Source: an uncultured Kiritimatiellota bacterium (GTDB lineage Bacteria; Verrucomicrobiota; Kiritimatiellia; RFP12; UBA1067). Taken from it: a stretch of 62,098 nt of DNA. Location of the stretch: assembly GCA_934635385.1 (NCBI GenBank), contig CAKTZI010000023.1:1-62098 (forward strand), given 5' to 3'. The notes under the pieces were generated by a model. It searched no databases. It was not told the DNA's origin and saw nothing but the letters and a program-made list of their open reading frames with translations. Position numbers and translations under genes: made by a program. How positions within the stretch are numbered: the first letter of the stretch is position 1; every line of letters begins with the position of its first letter. Below are positions 9,280 to 16,325 of this stretch, piece after piece.

Positions 9280-9306
9280 GGGTGCAACGAGATTTTTCTG
9301 CATTGG

Positions 9307-10943
9307 TCATGCCGCGATGCTGACGACCTGCCGCAGATGCCGTAGCCGGTAGTTGAAGAACTCCTCGAGCCGTCCCGATTTCTCGAGCGTGCGAAGGGGG
9401 ATCATCCCCTTTGCCCCCCTGAGGGACCAGAACATCCCCGACTGCTTCGTCCGTGCTCCGAGGACCGTCTTGCATGCGCTTTCCACGGGGCCTGAGCCGA
9501 TGAAGAGCCCGTCCGCCATGTACTGGTCGTAGTGCATTCTGTCGACATTCTCCCTGAAGTACTTCAGGGCCTTGCGCATGTCCTTCCACTTCGATTTCGG
9601 GCATGCGCCGTCCGCCGACCTGATCACCGACTCGACCTTGCCCGCCTTGATGCGCCTGCAGTAGTAGCGGAACTTCTCCCTGTACTTCTTCGTCCCCTTC
9701 CTCAGCCCGAGGGCCGTGAGGACCGGCTCGAGATGCTCCGTCGCATGGTAGAAGTCGAGTACCGCCGTCGCGAAGGGGAATTCGTTCAGCCTGACGCTCC
9801 TGAGCCACTTGCCCCCGTCGGACAGGAACACGACGCGCTTCGGCATCCTGCCAAAGCGCCTGTCGAACTCCGCCCGGAGGAGCCTCATGAACTTCCCCCA
9901 CCGGTGCGTCGTCGCGACGTAGGTCGTGGTGTCCCGGAGGCGGAACGGCCTGCCTTCCGAATCGACGCCTCCCGTGAAGATTGCGCCGAGCTTGACCTCC
10001 CTCGTCTTCGCCTTCCCGTTCCTGCCCCTGGCGCCTTTCAGCGCGTTTCGCCTGAACGGGAGCCCGGTCCCGTCCGCAAGGACATAGGCCACGTCGACTT
10101 CGCCCTTTTCGTCTTCCTTCGGCCCGAGCTCGGACAGCTTCGCGAAAGACGTGAGCTCCGTCCGGATCTTCTCGACGATGTGCCGCATGGTGTCGCCGGA
10201 CATCTCGAAGTGGTGCGCCCTCGTGAACTCCTCCGCCGCCTTCCTGTACGGGCCGCCCTCCGCCGCCCGCGCGACCTCTTCGACAAGGGCGGGCGTGTAG
10301 CGCCCGACAAGCCCCATCCGCTCGTCCCACGGGTAGCGCCCGCGCCGGCTCTCCCTGTCGTAGTAGTACGTCCGGCTGGCCGTGCCGACGGGGCCGAACA
10401 TGCTGACGATCTCGATGCCCTTGTTCCCCGCGCTGCGCTCTCCCGGCCTGGGCGTGTACTCCGCCCCTGCGGCCTCCGACTGCAGGATTGCCGACAGGAG
10501 CCTGCGGCAGATGCCGGTCGCCGCCTTGCCCATGGCGTGTTCGAGCTGCGAGGTGCAGCCGATTCCGTCCTTCGCGAGCGAGTCCAGCGCGGCGTTCGCT
10601 ATCGCCTCGAGCTCCGCCCCTCCCTCGAAGCATATCTGGCGGACTTTTTTTTTGAGGCCGGTTCCGCCGAGAGGACGGCTTCGGCGTCGCGGCGGGACAG
10701 CTCCATGAGCAGGCCCTTCGCCCGCCTGCCGCCCCTGACGGCCTCCTCGAACTCGGCGAGGCGGTTCTCCGGTATGTGCATGGCGTGGTTCTTCCCGTCC
10801 TGCCACCACTGGAGGTTGTGGTAGACGGCGAACGTTCCGTCCGCAAGCTTCTTGCGGCTTTCGCAGATTTTCCCCTGAACCGCGAACGGGATGTTCTCGA
10901 GTTCCCCAAGTATTTCGGCCCTGCGGCGCTGTTCAGTTTCCAT
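9307..10943 (-). CDS. ISKra4 family transposase, made by -1 frameshift of orfA/orfB
   Basis: orfA starts at ATG 10943 and would stop at 10599; the main domain lies in another frame ending at 9307. The two frames meet at a run of nine A (minus strand; T9 at 10645-10653 on the plus strand), where orfA reads A-AAA-AAG. A -1 slip there joins ...EPASKKK to VRQICFEGG and gives one protein of about 545 residues. ISKra4 hallmarks include DGTGLPFRR, KTREVKLGAIFTGG and STTYVATT-like DTTTYVATTHRW, plus a late GSGPVESACKTV. Transcriptional slippage on A9 could give the same product. Confidence 0.88.
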
Positions 10944-10950
10944 GTTCTAT

Positions 10951-10979
10951 AGAATACTAAAGAATACGCCGGAAGTCAA
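10951..10979 (-). promoter_or_regulatory. IS promoter TTGACT-N17-TATTCT
   Basis: On the minus strand TTGACT (10979-10974) and TATTCT (10956-10951) are 17 bp apart, just upstream of the orfA start at 10943. It is one of the few -35-containing promoters in the window. Confidence 0.7.
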
Positions 10980-11021
10980 GGGGACGTTGCGAAGTCTTTG
11001 CAGAAAAATCTCGTTGCACCC

Positions 11022-11030
11022 GACCGATCT
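11022..11030. repeat. Right copy of the 9-bp target duplication GACCGATCT
   Basis: Exact repeat of 9271-9279 directly outside the right inverted repeat of the insertion sequence. Confidence 0.9.
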
Positions 11031-11056
11031 GTCGCGTCACACGATGTCCCGCAATG

Positions 11057-11065
11057 TGATATAAT
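11057..11065 (+). promoter_or_regulatory. Extended -10 promoter TGATATAAT of nth
   Basis: TGA-TATAAT ends 8 bp before the nth ATG at 11074, so the transcript is expected to be leaderless. The IS insertion just upstream left it intact. Confidence 0.7.
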
Positions 11066-11073
11066 TCTCGCCT

Positions 11074-11820
11074 ATGAGACAAAAGGCAGGCGAGACATCG
11101 GATCGGCGGCGGCTTCTGCGGAAGATCGCGGCGATTGACGCGGCGCTGAAGGCGGAGTTCCAGGCACACGCCGCGCCGATCATCGAACTCGTTGAGGCAC
11201 AGACGCACGATCCGTTTTGCGTGCTGGTCGGGACGATCCTGAGCGCGCGCACGAAAGACGCCTGCACGGCGGGGGCGGTGAAGCGGCTTTTCGCCGCCGG
11301 CGTCGCCCGCCGCGCCGTGGGGACAGACCTCGGCACGAGCGTGGGGACAGGCCCCAGTGCCCCGTTCAATGCGGACGATTTGGAGCGCCTGAGCGTGGCG
11401 GAGATCGAGAAGCTCATCTACCCCGTCGGTTTCTACCGCGACAAAGCGCGTCATCTGAAAGCGTTGCCGCGCGTCCTGAAGGAGAGGTTCGGCGGCGTCC
11501 TGCCGCACACGGTCGAGGAGCTGTGCGAGCTGCCCGGCGTCGGACGCAAGACGGCGAACCTGACGGTCGCCGTCGGCTTCGACCTGCCCGCGATCTGCGT
11601 GGACGTGCACGTGCACCGCATCACGAACCGTCTGCGGCTCGTGCAGACGAAGACGCCGCTGGAGACGGAGATGGCCTTGCGTGCGCTCTTGCCCGTCAAG
11701 TACTGGAAGACGTGGAACTCTCATCTTGTCTCGTTTGGACAGACCCGCTGCGGGCCGGTGCGTCCGAAGTGCGCGGGGTGTCCGATTCGGAATTACTGTC
11801 ATGAGGAGAAGAAAAAATGA
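11074..11820 (+). CDS. nth: Endonuclease III (DNA glycosylase/AP lyase)
   Basis: A 248-residue HhH-GPD glycosylase that removes oxidised pyrimidines. It has the helix-hairpin-helix LPGVGRKTA with catalytic Lys, the Asp in CVDVHVHRI, and a C-terminal [4Fe-4S] cluster C-x6-C-x2-C-x5-C (CGPVRPKCAGCPIRNYC). Between the first helices and NADDLERLS it carries an extra stretch VGTDLGTSVGTGPSAP, encoded by two GTGGGGACAG units (11317-11357), which homologues lack. It overlaps folP by four bases. Confidence 0.93.
   Translation: MRQKAGETSDRRRLLRKIAAIDAALKAEFQAHAAPIIELVEAQTHDPFCVLVGTILSARTKDACTAGAVKRLFAAGVARRAVGTDLGTSVGTGPSAPFNADDLERLSVAEIEKLIYPVGFYRDKARHLKALPRVLKERFGGVLPHTVEELCELPGVGRKTANLTVAVGFDLPAICVDVHVHRITNRLRLVQTKTPLETEMALRALLPVKYWKTWNSHLVSFGQTRCGPVRPKCAGCPIRNYCHEEKKK
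11317..11357. repeat. In-frame GGGGACAG repeat block inside nth
   Basis: Two copies of GTGGGGACAG(A/G)CC, the same core as the intergenic double hairpins at 32276, 33199, 40263 and 61745, sit inside the coding sequence without breaking the frame. Confidence 0.75.
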
Positions 11821-12578
11821 ACTGCAAAGTCATGGGCATCATCAACGTCACGCCCGATTCGTTTTCGGATGGCGGAAAGTTCTTCAGTCCCGAAGAGGCG
11901 GTGCGCCGTGCGGCGAACCACATCGACGAGGGGGCGGACATTCTCGACTTCGGCGGCGAATCGACGCGGCCCGGCGCGACGCCGCTCGCGTGGGACGAGG
12001 AGTGGGCGCGGCTTGAGCCCGTGCTGGGCGAGGTCAAGGCACTGAAGGGAAAAGGAAGAAGGAAGAAGGAAGAGGGAAGGGGGACGAAAGTCCTGATTTC
12101 CGTCGATACCTACCATCCGGAGACGGCGGCGCGGGCGATCGAGGCGGGCGCGACGATCGTCAACTGCGTCTACGCGCAGCCGATTCCCGACATGATCAAG
12201 CTGCTGGACGTCTATCCCGACGTCGAGCTTGTCCTGCCGGTGCGGTGCGCGGCGGATCTCGCGCCGTACCGGGCGTATCTGCCGCGTCTCTACCTCGATC
12301 CGATGATCGGCTTTGACACGACGCGCGAGGAGGATCTGCGGCTCTTGCAGTCCACGGCCGAGCTCGCGAAGCTGGGACGTGTGCTGATTGGCGCGAGCCG
12401 CAAGCGCATCGTGAAGAAGCTGACGGGCACGAAGGTGCCGGGCAAGGATCTCGCGGGCAACCTGGCGATTGCGCTCTGGGCGGCGCAGAACGGCGCGAGC
12501 GTCGTGCGCGTCCATGACGTGCGCGAGACGGTGCAGGCGCTGAAGGTGTGGGACGCGCTGTCGGAGGCGGTCGCATGA
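11817..12578 (+). CDS. folP: Dihydropteroate synthase
   Basis: A 253-residue TIM-barrel enzyme that condenses p-aminobenzoate with hydroxymethyl-dihydropterin diphosphate in folate synthesis. Signatures: GIINVTPDSFSDGG, GADILDFGGESTRPGA, ISVDTYHPETA, GASRKR. DPMIGFDTT stands in the place of DPGIGFGKT. A lysine/arginine/glutamate-rich stretch KGKGRRKKEEGRGTK is encoded by GGAAGAA repeats (12045-12082) just before the ISVDT strand and looks inserted. Start overlaps the nth stop (ATGA) and the end overlaps tatD (ATGA). Confidence 0.93.
   Translation: MNCKVMGIINVTPDSFSDGGKFFSPEEAVRRAANHIDEGADILDFGGESTRPGATPLAWDEEWARLEPVLGEVKALKGKGRRKKEEGRGTKVLISVDTYHPETAARAIEAGATIVNCVYAQPIPDMIKLLDVYPDVELVLPVRCAADLAPYRAYLPRLYLDPMIGFDTTREEDLRLLQSTAELAKLGRVLIGASRKRIVKKLTGTKVPGKDLAGNLAIALWAAQNGASVVRVHDVRETVQALKVWDALSEAVA
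12045..12082 (+). repeat. GGAAGAA purine repeat block inside folP
   Basis: GGGAAAAGGAAGAAGGAAG repeats, about 38 bases in frame, with no complementary arm nearby. They encode a charged loop. Confidence 0.6.
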
Positions 12579-13429
12579 GGCTCTTCGACACGCATTGCCA
12601 TTTCGACGCGCAGGATCCGGCGGCGATAGCCGCGATTCTGGCGCGCGCAAGGGCGGCGGGCGTCGAGAAGCTGATGGCCGTCGGCGGCAGCCGCGAAATG
12701 AACGAGGCGGCAAACGTGGCCTACGGCGTTCAACACGGAGAAAACGGAGCCGGAGAGGCACGGAGCGATTTGCCGACGGTCGTGACGGCGTTCGGTTTTG
12801 ACATGGACGGCGTTGATTGGGCCAAGCCGACAGAGTCTATTGATTCGCTCATTCGCTCATTCGACCATTCGACCATTCGATTATTCGACCATTCGATCAT
12901 TTCCCCTGCCGCCATTGGCGAGATCGGGCTCGACTACCACTACTACGGCCCTGAGACGCGCGCGGCGCAGATGAAGCTTTTCGCCGCGCAGCTGGAGGAG
13001 GCGCGGCGGCGCGACCTGCCGGTCGTCGTCCACACGCGTGAGGCGGCGGCGGACACGCTCGCGCTGCTGAAGGAGATCCCGTCGCGCGGCATCATCCACT
13101 GCTTCACGGGCACGCCGGACGAGGCGCGGACGTATCTCGACCTCGGCTTCTTCGTCTCGTTTTCGGGCATCGTCACGTTCAAGGCGGCGGACAACGTGCG
13201 TGTCTCGGCGCGCTACGTGCCGGACGACCGGATCCTCATCGAGACGGACGCGCCGTTTCTCGCGCCCGTGCCGATGCGCGGACGGACGAACGAGCCGGCG
13301 TTCATCCGCCACACGTGCGAGTTCCTCGCGAACCTGCGCGGCATGTCGGCGGACGACTTCGCCGACCTGACCTTCGCCAACGCGGAAAAGGTGCTCTCGT
13401 TTGCGGAAGCGAGGCAACATATGGTATAA
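12575..13429 (+). CDS. tatD: TatD family metal-dependent deoxyribonuclease
   Basis: A 284-residue amidohydrolase-fold 3'-5' exonuclease. Motifs: FDTHCHFD, AIGEIGLDYHY, PVVVHTREA, IIHCFTGTPDEA, FVSFSGIVTF, LIETDAPFLAP. Two foreign-looking stretches flank the usual GVHPH region, which is replaced by AFGFDMDG. One is encoded by ACGGAG units (12733-12768). The other is encoded by ATTCGACC units (12843-12902) and reads SLIRSFDHSTIRLFDHSII. The stop codon TAA is part of the TATAAT promoter of the next gene. ATG 12575 overlaps the folP stop. Confidence 0.92.
   Translation: MRLFDTHCHFDAQDPAAIAAILARARAAGVEKLMAVGGSREMNEAANVAYGVQHGENGAGEARSDLPTVVTAFGFDMDGVDWAKPTESIDSLIRSFDHSTIRLFDHSIISPAAIGEIGLDYHYYGPETRAAQMKLFAAQLEEARRRDLPVVVHTREAAADTLALLKEIPSRGIIHCFTGTPDEARTYLDLGFFVSFSGIVTFKAADNVRVSARYVPDDRILIETDAPFLAPVPMRGRTNEPAFIRHTCEFLANLRGMSADDFADLTFANAEKVLSFAEARQHMV
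12733..12768. repeat. ACGGAG-type repeat inside tatD
   Basis: CACGGAGAAAACGGAGCCGG and GGCACGGAG units, the same type as the inverted repeats at 54329-54475 and 55061-55138. In frame. Confidence 0.6.
12843..12902. repeat. ATTCGACC repeat block inside tatD
   Basis: Seven tandem CATTCG(A/C)(C/T)-type units, matching the hisH right arm and complementary to the deacylase block. Translated in frame as SLIRSFDHSTIRLFDHSI. Confidence 0.85.
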
Positions 13430-13430
13430 T
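13422..13430 (+). promoter_or_regulatory. Extended -10 promoter TGGTATAAT of rpiB-glyA, overlapping the tatD stop
   Basis: TATGGTATAAT lies at the very end of tatD, and the tatD TAA (13427-13429) is inside the -10 hexamer. The leader to ATG 13470 is about 33 nt with AGAAAGG as Shine-Dalgarno. Confidence 0.75.
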
Positions 13431-13469
13431 TTCCGCATTTATCTGTCCAAGTTTCAGAAAGGCTGATTG

Positions 13470-15149
13470 ATGAAAATTGTTGTTGCTTCCGACCATGGCG
13501 GGTTCGAGCTCAAGGGGCACCTCGTGCGGGCGCTCGGCGACGGCCATGAGGTCATCGACTTGGGGCCGGCTGACCGCGCCAGCTGCGATTTCCCGGACTA
13601 CGCGGTGCCCGTCGCGCAGGCGGTCGCCTCCGGCGCGGCCGATTTCGGCATCCTCATCTGCCGCACGGGCCTCGGCATGTCGATGGTCGCGAACCGCTTC
13701 CAGAACGTCCGCGCCGCGATCTGTCCGACGACGGAGGCCGCGACGCTCGCGCGCCAGCACAACGGCGCGAACGTCCTCTGCCTGGGGGCGGACGTCGTTT
13801 CGGGCGACTACGCCGTCGAGATCGCGAAGACGTTCCTCGCGACGCCGGTCGACAACGACGCGCGCCACGTGCGCCGCCGCTGGAAGCTGGAGCGCGCCGA
13901 ACGGCTGTCCGACTGCTCGGGCCTCATGAAGGACGACCCGGAGGTCTTCGCCGCGATCGAGGCGCAGACGAAGCAGGAGGATGCGGAGATCAACCTCATC
14001 GCGTCCGAGAACACGTCGTCGCGCGCGTGCCGCGAGGCGGCGGGCTCGGTGCTGATGAACAAGTACGCCGAGGGCTATCCGGGCAAGCGCTGGTATTCGG
14101 GGTGCCTGCCGGTCGACGCGGCGGAGGAGCTCGCCCGCACGCGCGCCTGCCAGCTCTTCGGCGCGGAGCACGCGAACGTGCAGCCGCACTGCGGCTCGGC
14201 GGCGAACATGGCCGTCTACTTCGCGACGATCAAGCCGGGCGACACGATCATGTCGATGGCGCTTGACCAGGGTGGCCACCTCTCGCACGGCTCGCCCGTC
14301 AACTTCTCCGGCAAGATCTACCACATCGTGCCCTACACGGTCGACCCGAAGACCGAGCGGCTCGACTACGACGCGCTGGAGAGGCAGGCGCTGGAGGTGA
14401 AGCCGAAGATCCTGCTCACGGGGGCCTCGGCCTATCCGCGCGCGATTGACTTCAGGCGCATCCGCGAGATCTGCGACAAGGCGGGCTGCATCATGATGGT
14501 CGACATGGCGCACATCGCCGGCCTCGTCGCGGGCGGCGCGCACGAGTCGCCCGTCCCGTACGCGGACTTCGTGACGTCGACGACGCACAAGACGCTCGGC
14601 GGCCCGCGCGGCGGCCTGGTGCTCTGCAAGGAGAAGTGGGCGAAGGCCCTCGACAGCGCGGTCTTCCCCGGCATGCAGGGCGGCCCGCTGGAGAACATCA
14701 TCGCGGCGAAGGCGGTCGTCTTCCGCGAGTGGATGAGCGAGGCGAAGAAGGGCTACGCGCAGCAGGTCGTGAAGAACTGCCAGGTCATGTGCAAGACCGT
14801 GCAGGACCGCGGCTACCGCATCGTGTCGGGCGGCACGGACAACCACCTCTTCCTCGTGGACGTCAAGACCTCGAAGGGCATCACCGGCAAGGAGGCTGCG
14901 GCGGCCCTCGACGCGGCGGGCATCATCGTCAACAAGAACACGATTCCGTTCGACACCGAGAGCCCGTTCAGGACGTCGGGCATCCGCGTCGGCACGGCGT
15001 CGGCGACGACGCGCGGCATGAAGGAGCCGGAGATGATCAAGATCGGCACGTGGATCGCGGACGTCCTCGACGACATCGCGAACGTGCAGGTGCAGGCGCG
15101 CGTCAAGCGCGAGGCCGCCGAACTCGTCGCGAACTTCCCGGTGCCGTAA
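13470..15149 (+). CDS. Fused ribose-5-phosphate isomerase B and serine hydroxymethyltransferase
   Basis: One open frame of 559 residues joins two enzymes. Residues 1 to about 146 are RpiB: SDHGGFELK, then ICRTGLGMSMVANR with the catalytic Cys (family usually CGTGxG), then HNGANVLCLG and ARHVRRR. From about 153 to the end is serine hydroxymethyltransferase (GlyA): INLIASEN, YAEGYPGKRWYSG, GSAANMAVY, MVDMAHIAGLVA, the PLP lysine in TSTTHKTLGGPRGG, and VGTASATTRGM. The linker is about seven residues with no stop or internal Shine-Dalgarno. The fusion would link pentose phosphate isomerisation with one-carbon supply. It has its own promoter and is followed after one base by era. Confidence 0.93.
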   Translation: MKIVVASDHGGFELKGHLVRALGDGHEVIDLGPADRASCDFPDYAVPVAQAVASGAADFGILICRTGLGMSMVANRFQNVRAAICPTTEAATLARQHNGANVLCLGADVVSGDYAVEIAKTFLATPVDNDARHVRRRWKLERAERLSDCSGLMKDDPEVFAAIEAQTKQEDAEINLIASENTSSRACREAAGSVLMNKYAEGYPGKRWYSGCLPVDAAEELARTRACQLFGAEHANVQPHCGSAANMAVYFATIKPGDTIMSMALDQGGHLSHGSPVNFSGKIYHIVPYTVDPKTERLDYDALERQALEVKPKILLTGASAYPRAIDFRRIREICDKAGCIMMVDMAHIAGLVAGGAHESPVPYADFVTSTTHKTLGGPRGGLVLCKEKWAKALDSAVFPGMQGGPLENIIAAKAVVFREWMSEAKKGYAQQVVKNCQVMCKTVQDRGYRIVSGGTDNHLFLVDVKTSKGITGKEAAAALDAAGIIVNKNTIPFDTESPFRTSGIRVGTASATTRGMKEPEMIKIGTWIADVLDDIANVQVQARVKREAAELVANFPVP

Positions 15150-15150
15150 G

Positions 15151-16188
15151 ATGGCGAAGGTCGCAGTCGTCGGGGTCGTGGGGCGGACGAACGCGGGGAA
15201 GTCCACGCTCGTCAACGCCCTTGTCGGCGAAAAGGTCTCGATCGTCTCGCCCGTCGAGCAGACGACGCGCAACACCGTGCGCGGCATCGTCGCCGACGCG
15301 CGCGGGCAGCTTGTCCTCCTGGACACGCCCGGCCTGCACAAGGCGGTCGGCCAGCTGGGGCGGCTCCTGAACCGCATGGCGCGGCGGAGCGCGGCGGGGA
15401 CGGACGTGACGTGCGTCGTCTTCGACGCCTCCGAGGAGCCGCAGCTGGAGGACATCGGCTGGATGCAGCGGCTCGCGAAGGAGCGTCCCGAGAAGGTCGT
15501 CTTCGTGCTCAACAAGGCCGACAAGGCCCCGTTCTACGAGACGATGTACCGGGATGCGTGGCGGGAGTGTGTTGAGAGTGTTGAGAAAGTTGAGAAGGTT
15601 GAGAGTGTTGAGAAAGTTGAGAAGGTTGAGAAGGTTGAGAGTGTTGAGAAAGTTGAGATTTTAGACGCGGACAACCTCACAACTTCTCAACCTCACAACT
15701 TCTCAACCTCGCACCCTGTATGGGTGCGCGCCATCGCCTCGACGCCGGGCGGCGCGAAGGGCGTGCTGGACGCGCTCTTCGACCTGGCCGAGGAGGGCGA
15801 GAAGCTGTTCGACGACGAGATCGTGACGGACTATCCGCGCAAGCTGACGATCGCCGACTCGATCCGCGAGAAGTATCTTGCGAAGCTGCATCAGGAGCTG
15901 CCGCACGAGCTGGGCGTCGTCGTCAAGCGCATCACCGAGGCGAACGAGAAGGGCGCGCCGACGTGGGAGGTCGAGGCCGAGCTGCTCGTCAACCGCGCGA
16001 GCCAGAAGCCCATCGTGATCGGCAAGGGCGCGGCGACGATCAAGTACGTGCGCAAATGTTCCGAACGCGAGCTCTCCGACATCTTCGGCGTGAAGGTGAA
16101 GCTGGAGCTCTGGGTGCGCGTCGAGCCGAACTGGATGAAGAACGAGCGTCTGCTCGCCGAGATGGGGTATCTGGGGGAACTGGTCTGA
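15151..16188 (+). CDS. era: GTPase Era
   Basis: A 345-residue Era GTPase for 16S rRNA and 30S maturation. It has G1 GRTNAGKST, G3 DTPG, G4 NKAD, and a C-terminal KH domain with VIGKGAATIKYV. It is about 45 residues longer than usual. The extra segment follows G4 and alternates ESVEKVEKV units, then NLTTSQPHNFSTSHP, and is encoded by a long self-complementary repeat (15568-15710). It lies between G4 and the G5 region, on the surface of the G domain. The start is one base after the rpiB-glyA stop. Confidence 0.94.
   Translation: MAKVAVVGVVGRTNAGKSTLVNALVGEKVSIVSPVEQTTRNTVRGIVADARGQLVLLDTPGLHKAVGQLGRLLNRMARRSAAGTDVTCVVFDASEEPQLEDIGWMQRLAKERPEKVVFVLNKADKAPFYETMYRDAWRECVESVEKVEKVESVEKVEKVEKVESVEKVEILDADNLTTSQPHNFSTSHPVWVRAIASTPGGAKGVLDALFDLAEEGEKLFDDEIVTDYPRKLTIADSIREKYLAKLHQELPHELGVVVKRITEANEKGAPTWEVEAELLVNRASQKPIVIGKGAATIKYVRKCSERELSDIFGVKVKLELWVRVEPNWMKNERLLAEMGYLGELV
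15568..15710. repeat. In-frame GTTGAGAA inverted repeat block inside era
   Basis: The left arm (15568-15660) has about eleven GTTGAGAA(A/G) or GTTGAGAGT units. After 10 bases the right arm (15671-15710) has three CTCACAACTTCTCAACC units, its complement. The RNA could fold into a long imperfect hairpin, yet the frame is kept and the coding region resumes normally. Confidence 0.85.
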
Positions 16189-16200
16189 TGGTTTTGTGAA

Positions 16201-16325
16201 AGGGCGAGAGGGGCATGAGAGACGAGAGGGACGAGCGGGGCGCGAGGCCAAGGAGACAGAAAGCGACCGTACGCGGTTGCAGGTCCTCGTGTCTCTCAAG
16301 CCTCTCGCGTCTCTCCTGTCGGGCC
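16201..16325. repeat. GAGAGACGAGAGG inverted repeat at the 5' end of the TPR gene
   Basis: GCGAGAGG/GAGACGAGAGGGACGAG units (16203-16240) are complemented by TCTCTCAAGCCTCTCGCGTC and CTCTCC (16291-16321). The block lies between era and the signal peptide of the TPR protein and obscures its true start. Confidence 0.6.

Larger units (their letters stand above)
9280..11021 (-). mobile_element. ISKra4-type insertion sequence, 1742 bp, apparently intact
   Basis: Perfect 23-bp terminal inverted repeats beginning GGGTGCAACGAGATTTTTC (9280-9302 and the complement 10999-11021) enclose a transposase on the minus strand. The flanks carry the direct repeat GACCGATCT. The element landed in the intergenic gap between the D-aminoacylase and nth, without breaking either. 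The transposase has both halves, a -1 slippery site and its own promoter, so the element could still be active. Confidence 0.93.

Noticed and set aside
15568..15660. Regularly spaced GTTGAGAA units as a CRISPR array
   Set aside because: Units are 8-9 bp with no unique spacers, translated in frame within era, and no cas genes are present. The 33-bp iterons at 41924-42000 were rejected for the same reason: only 12 bp are conserved and there are three copies.
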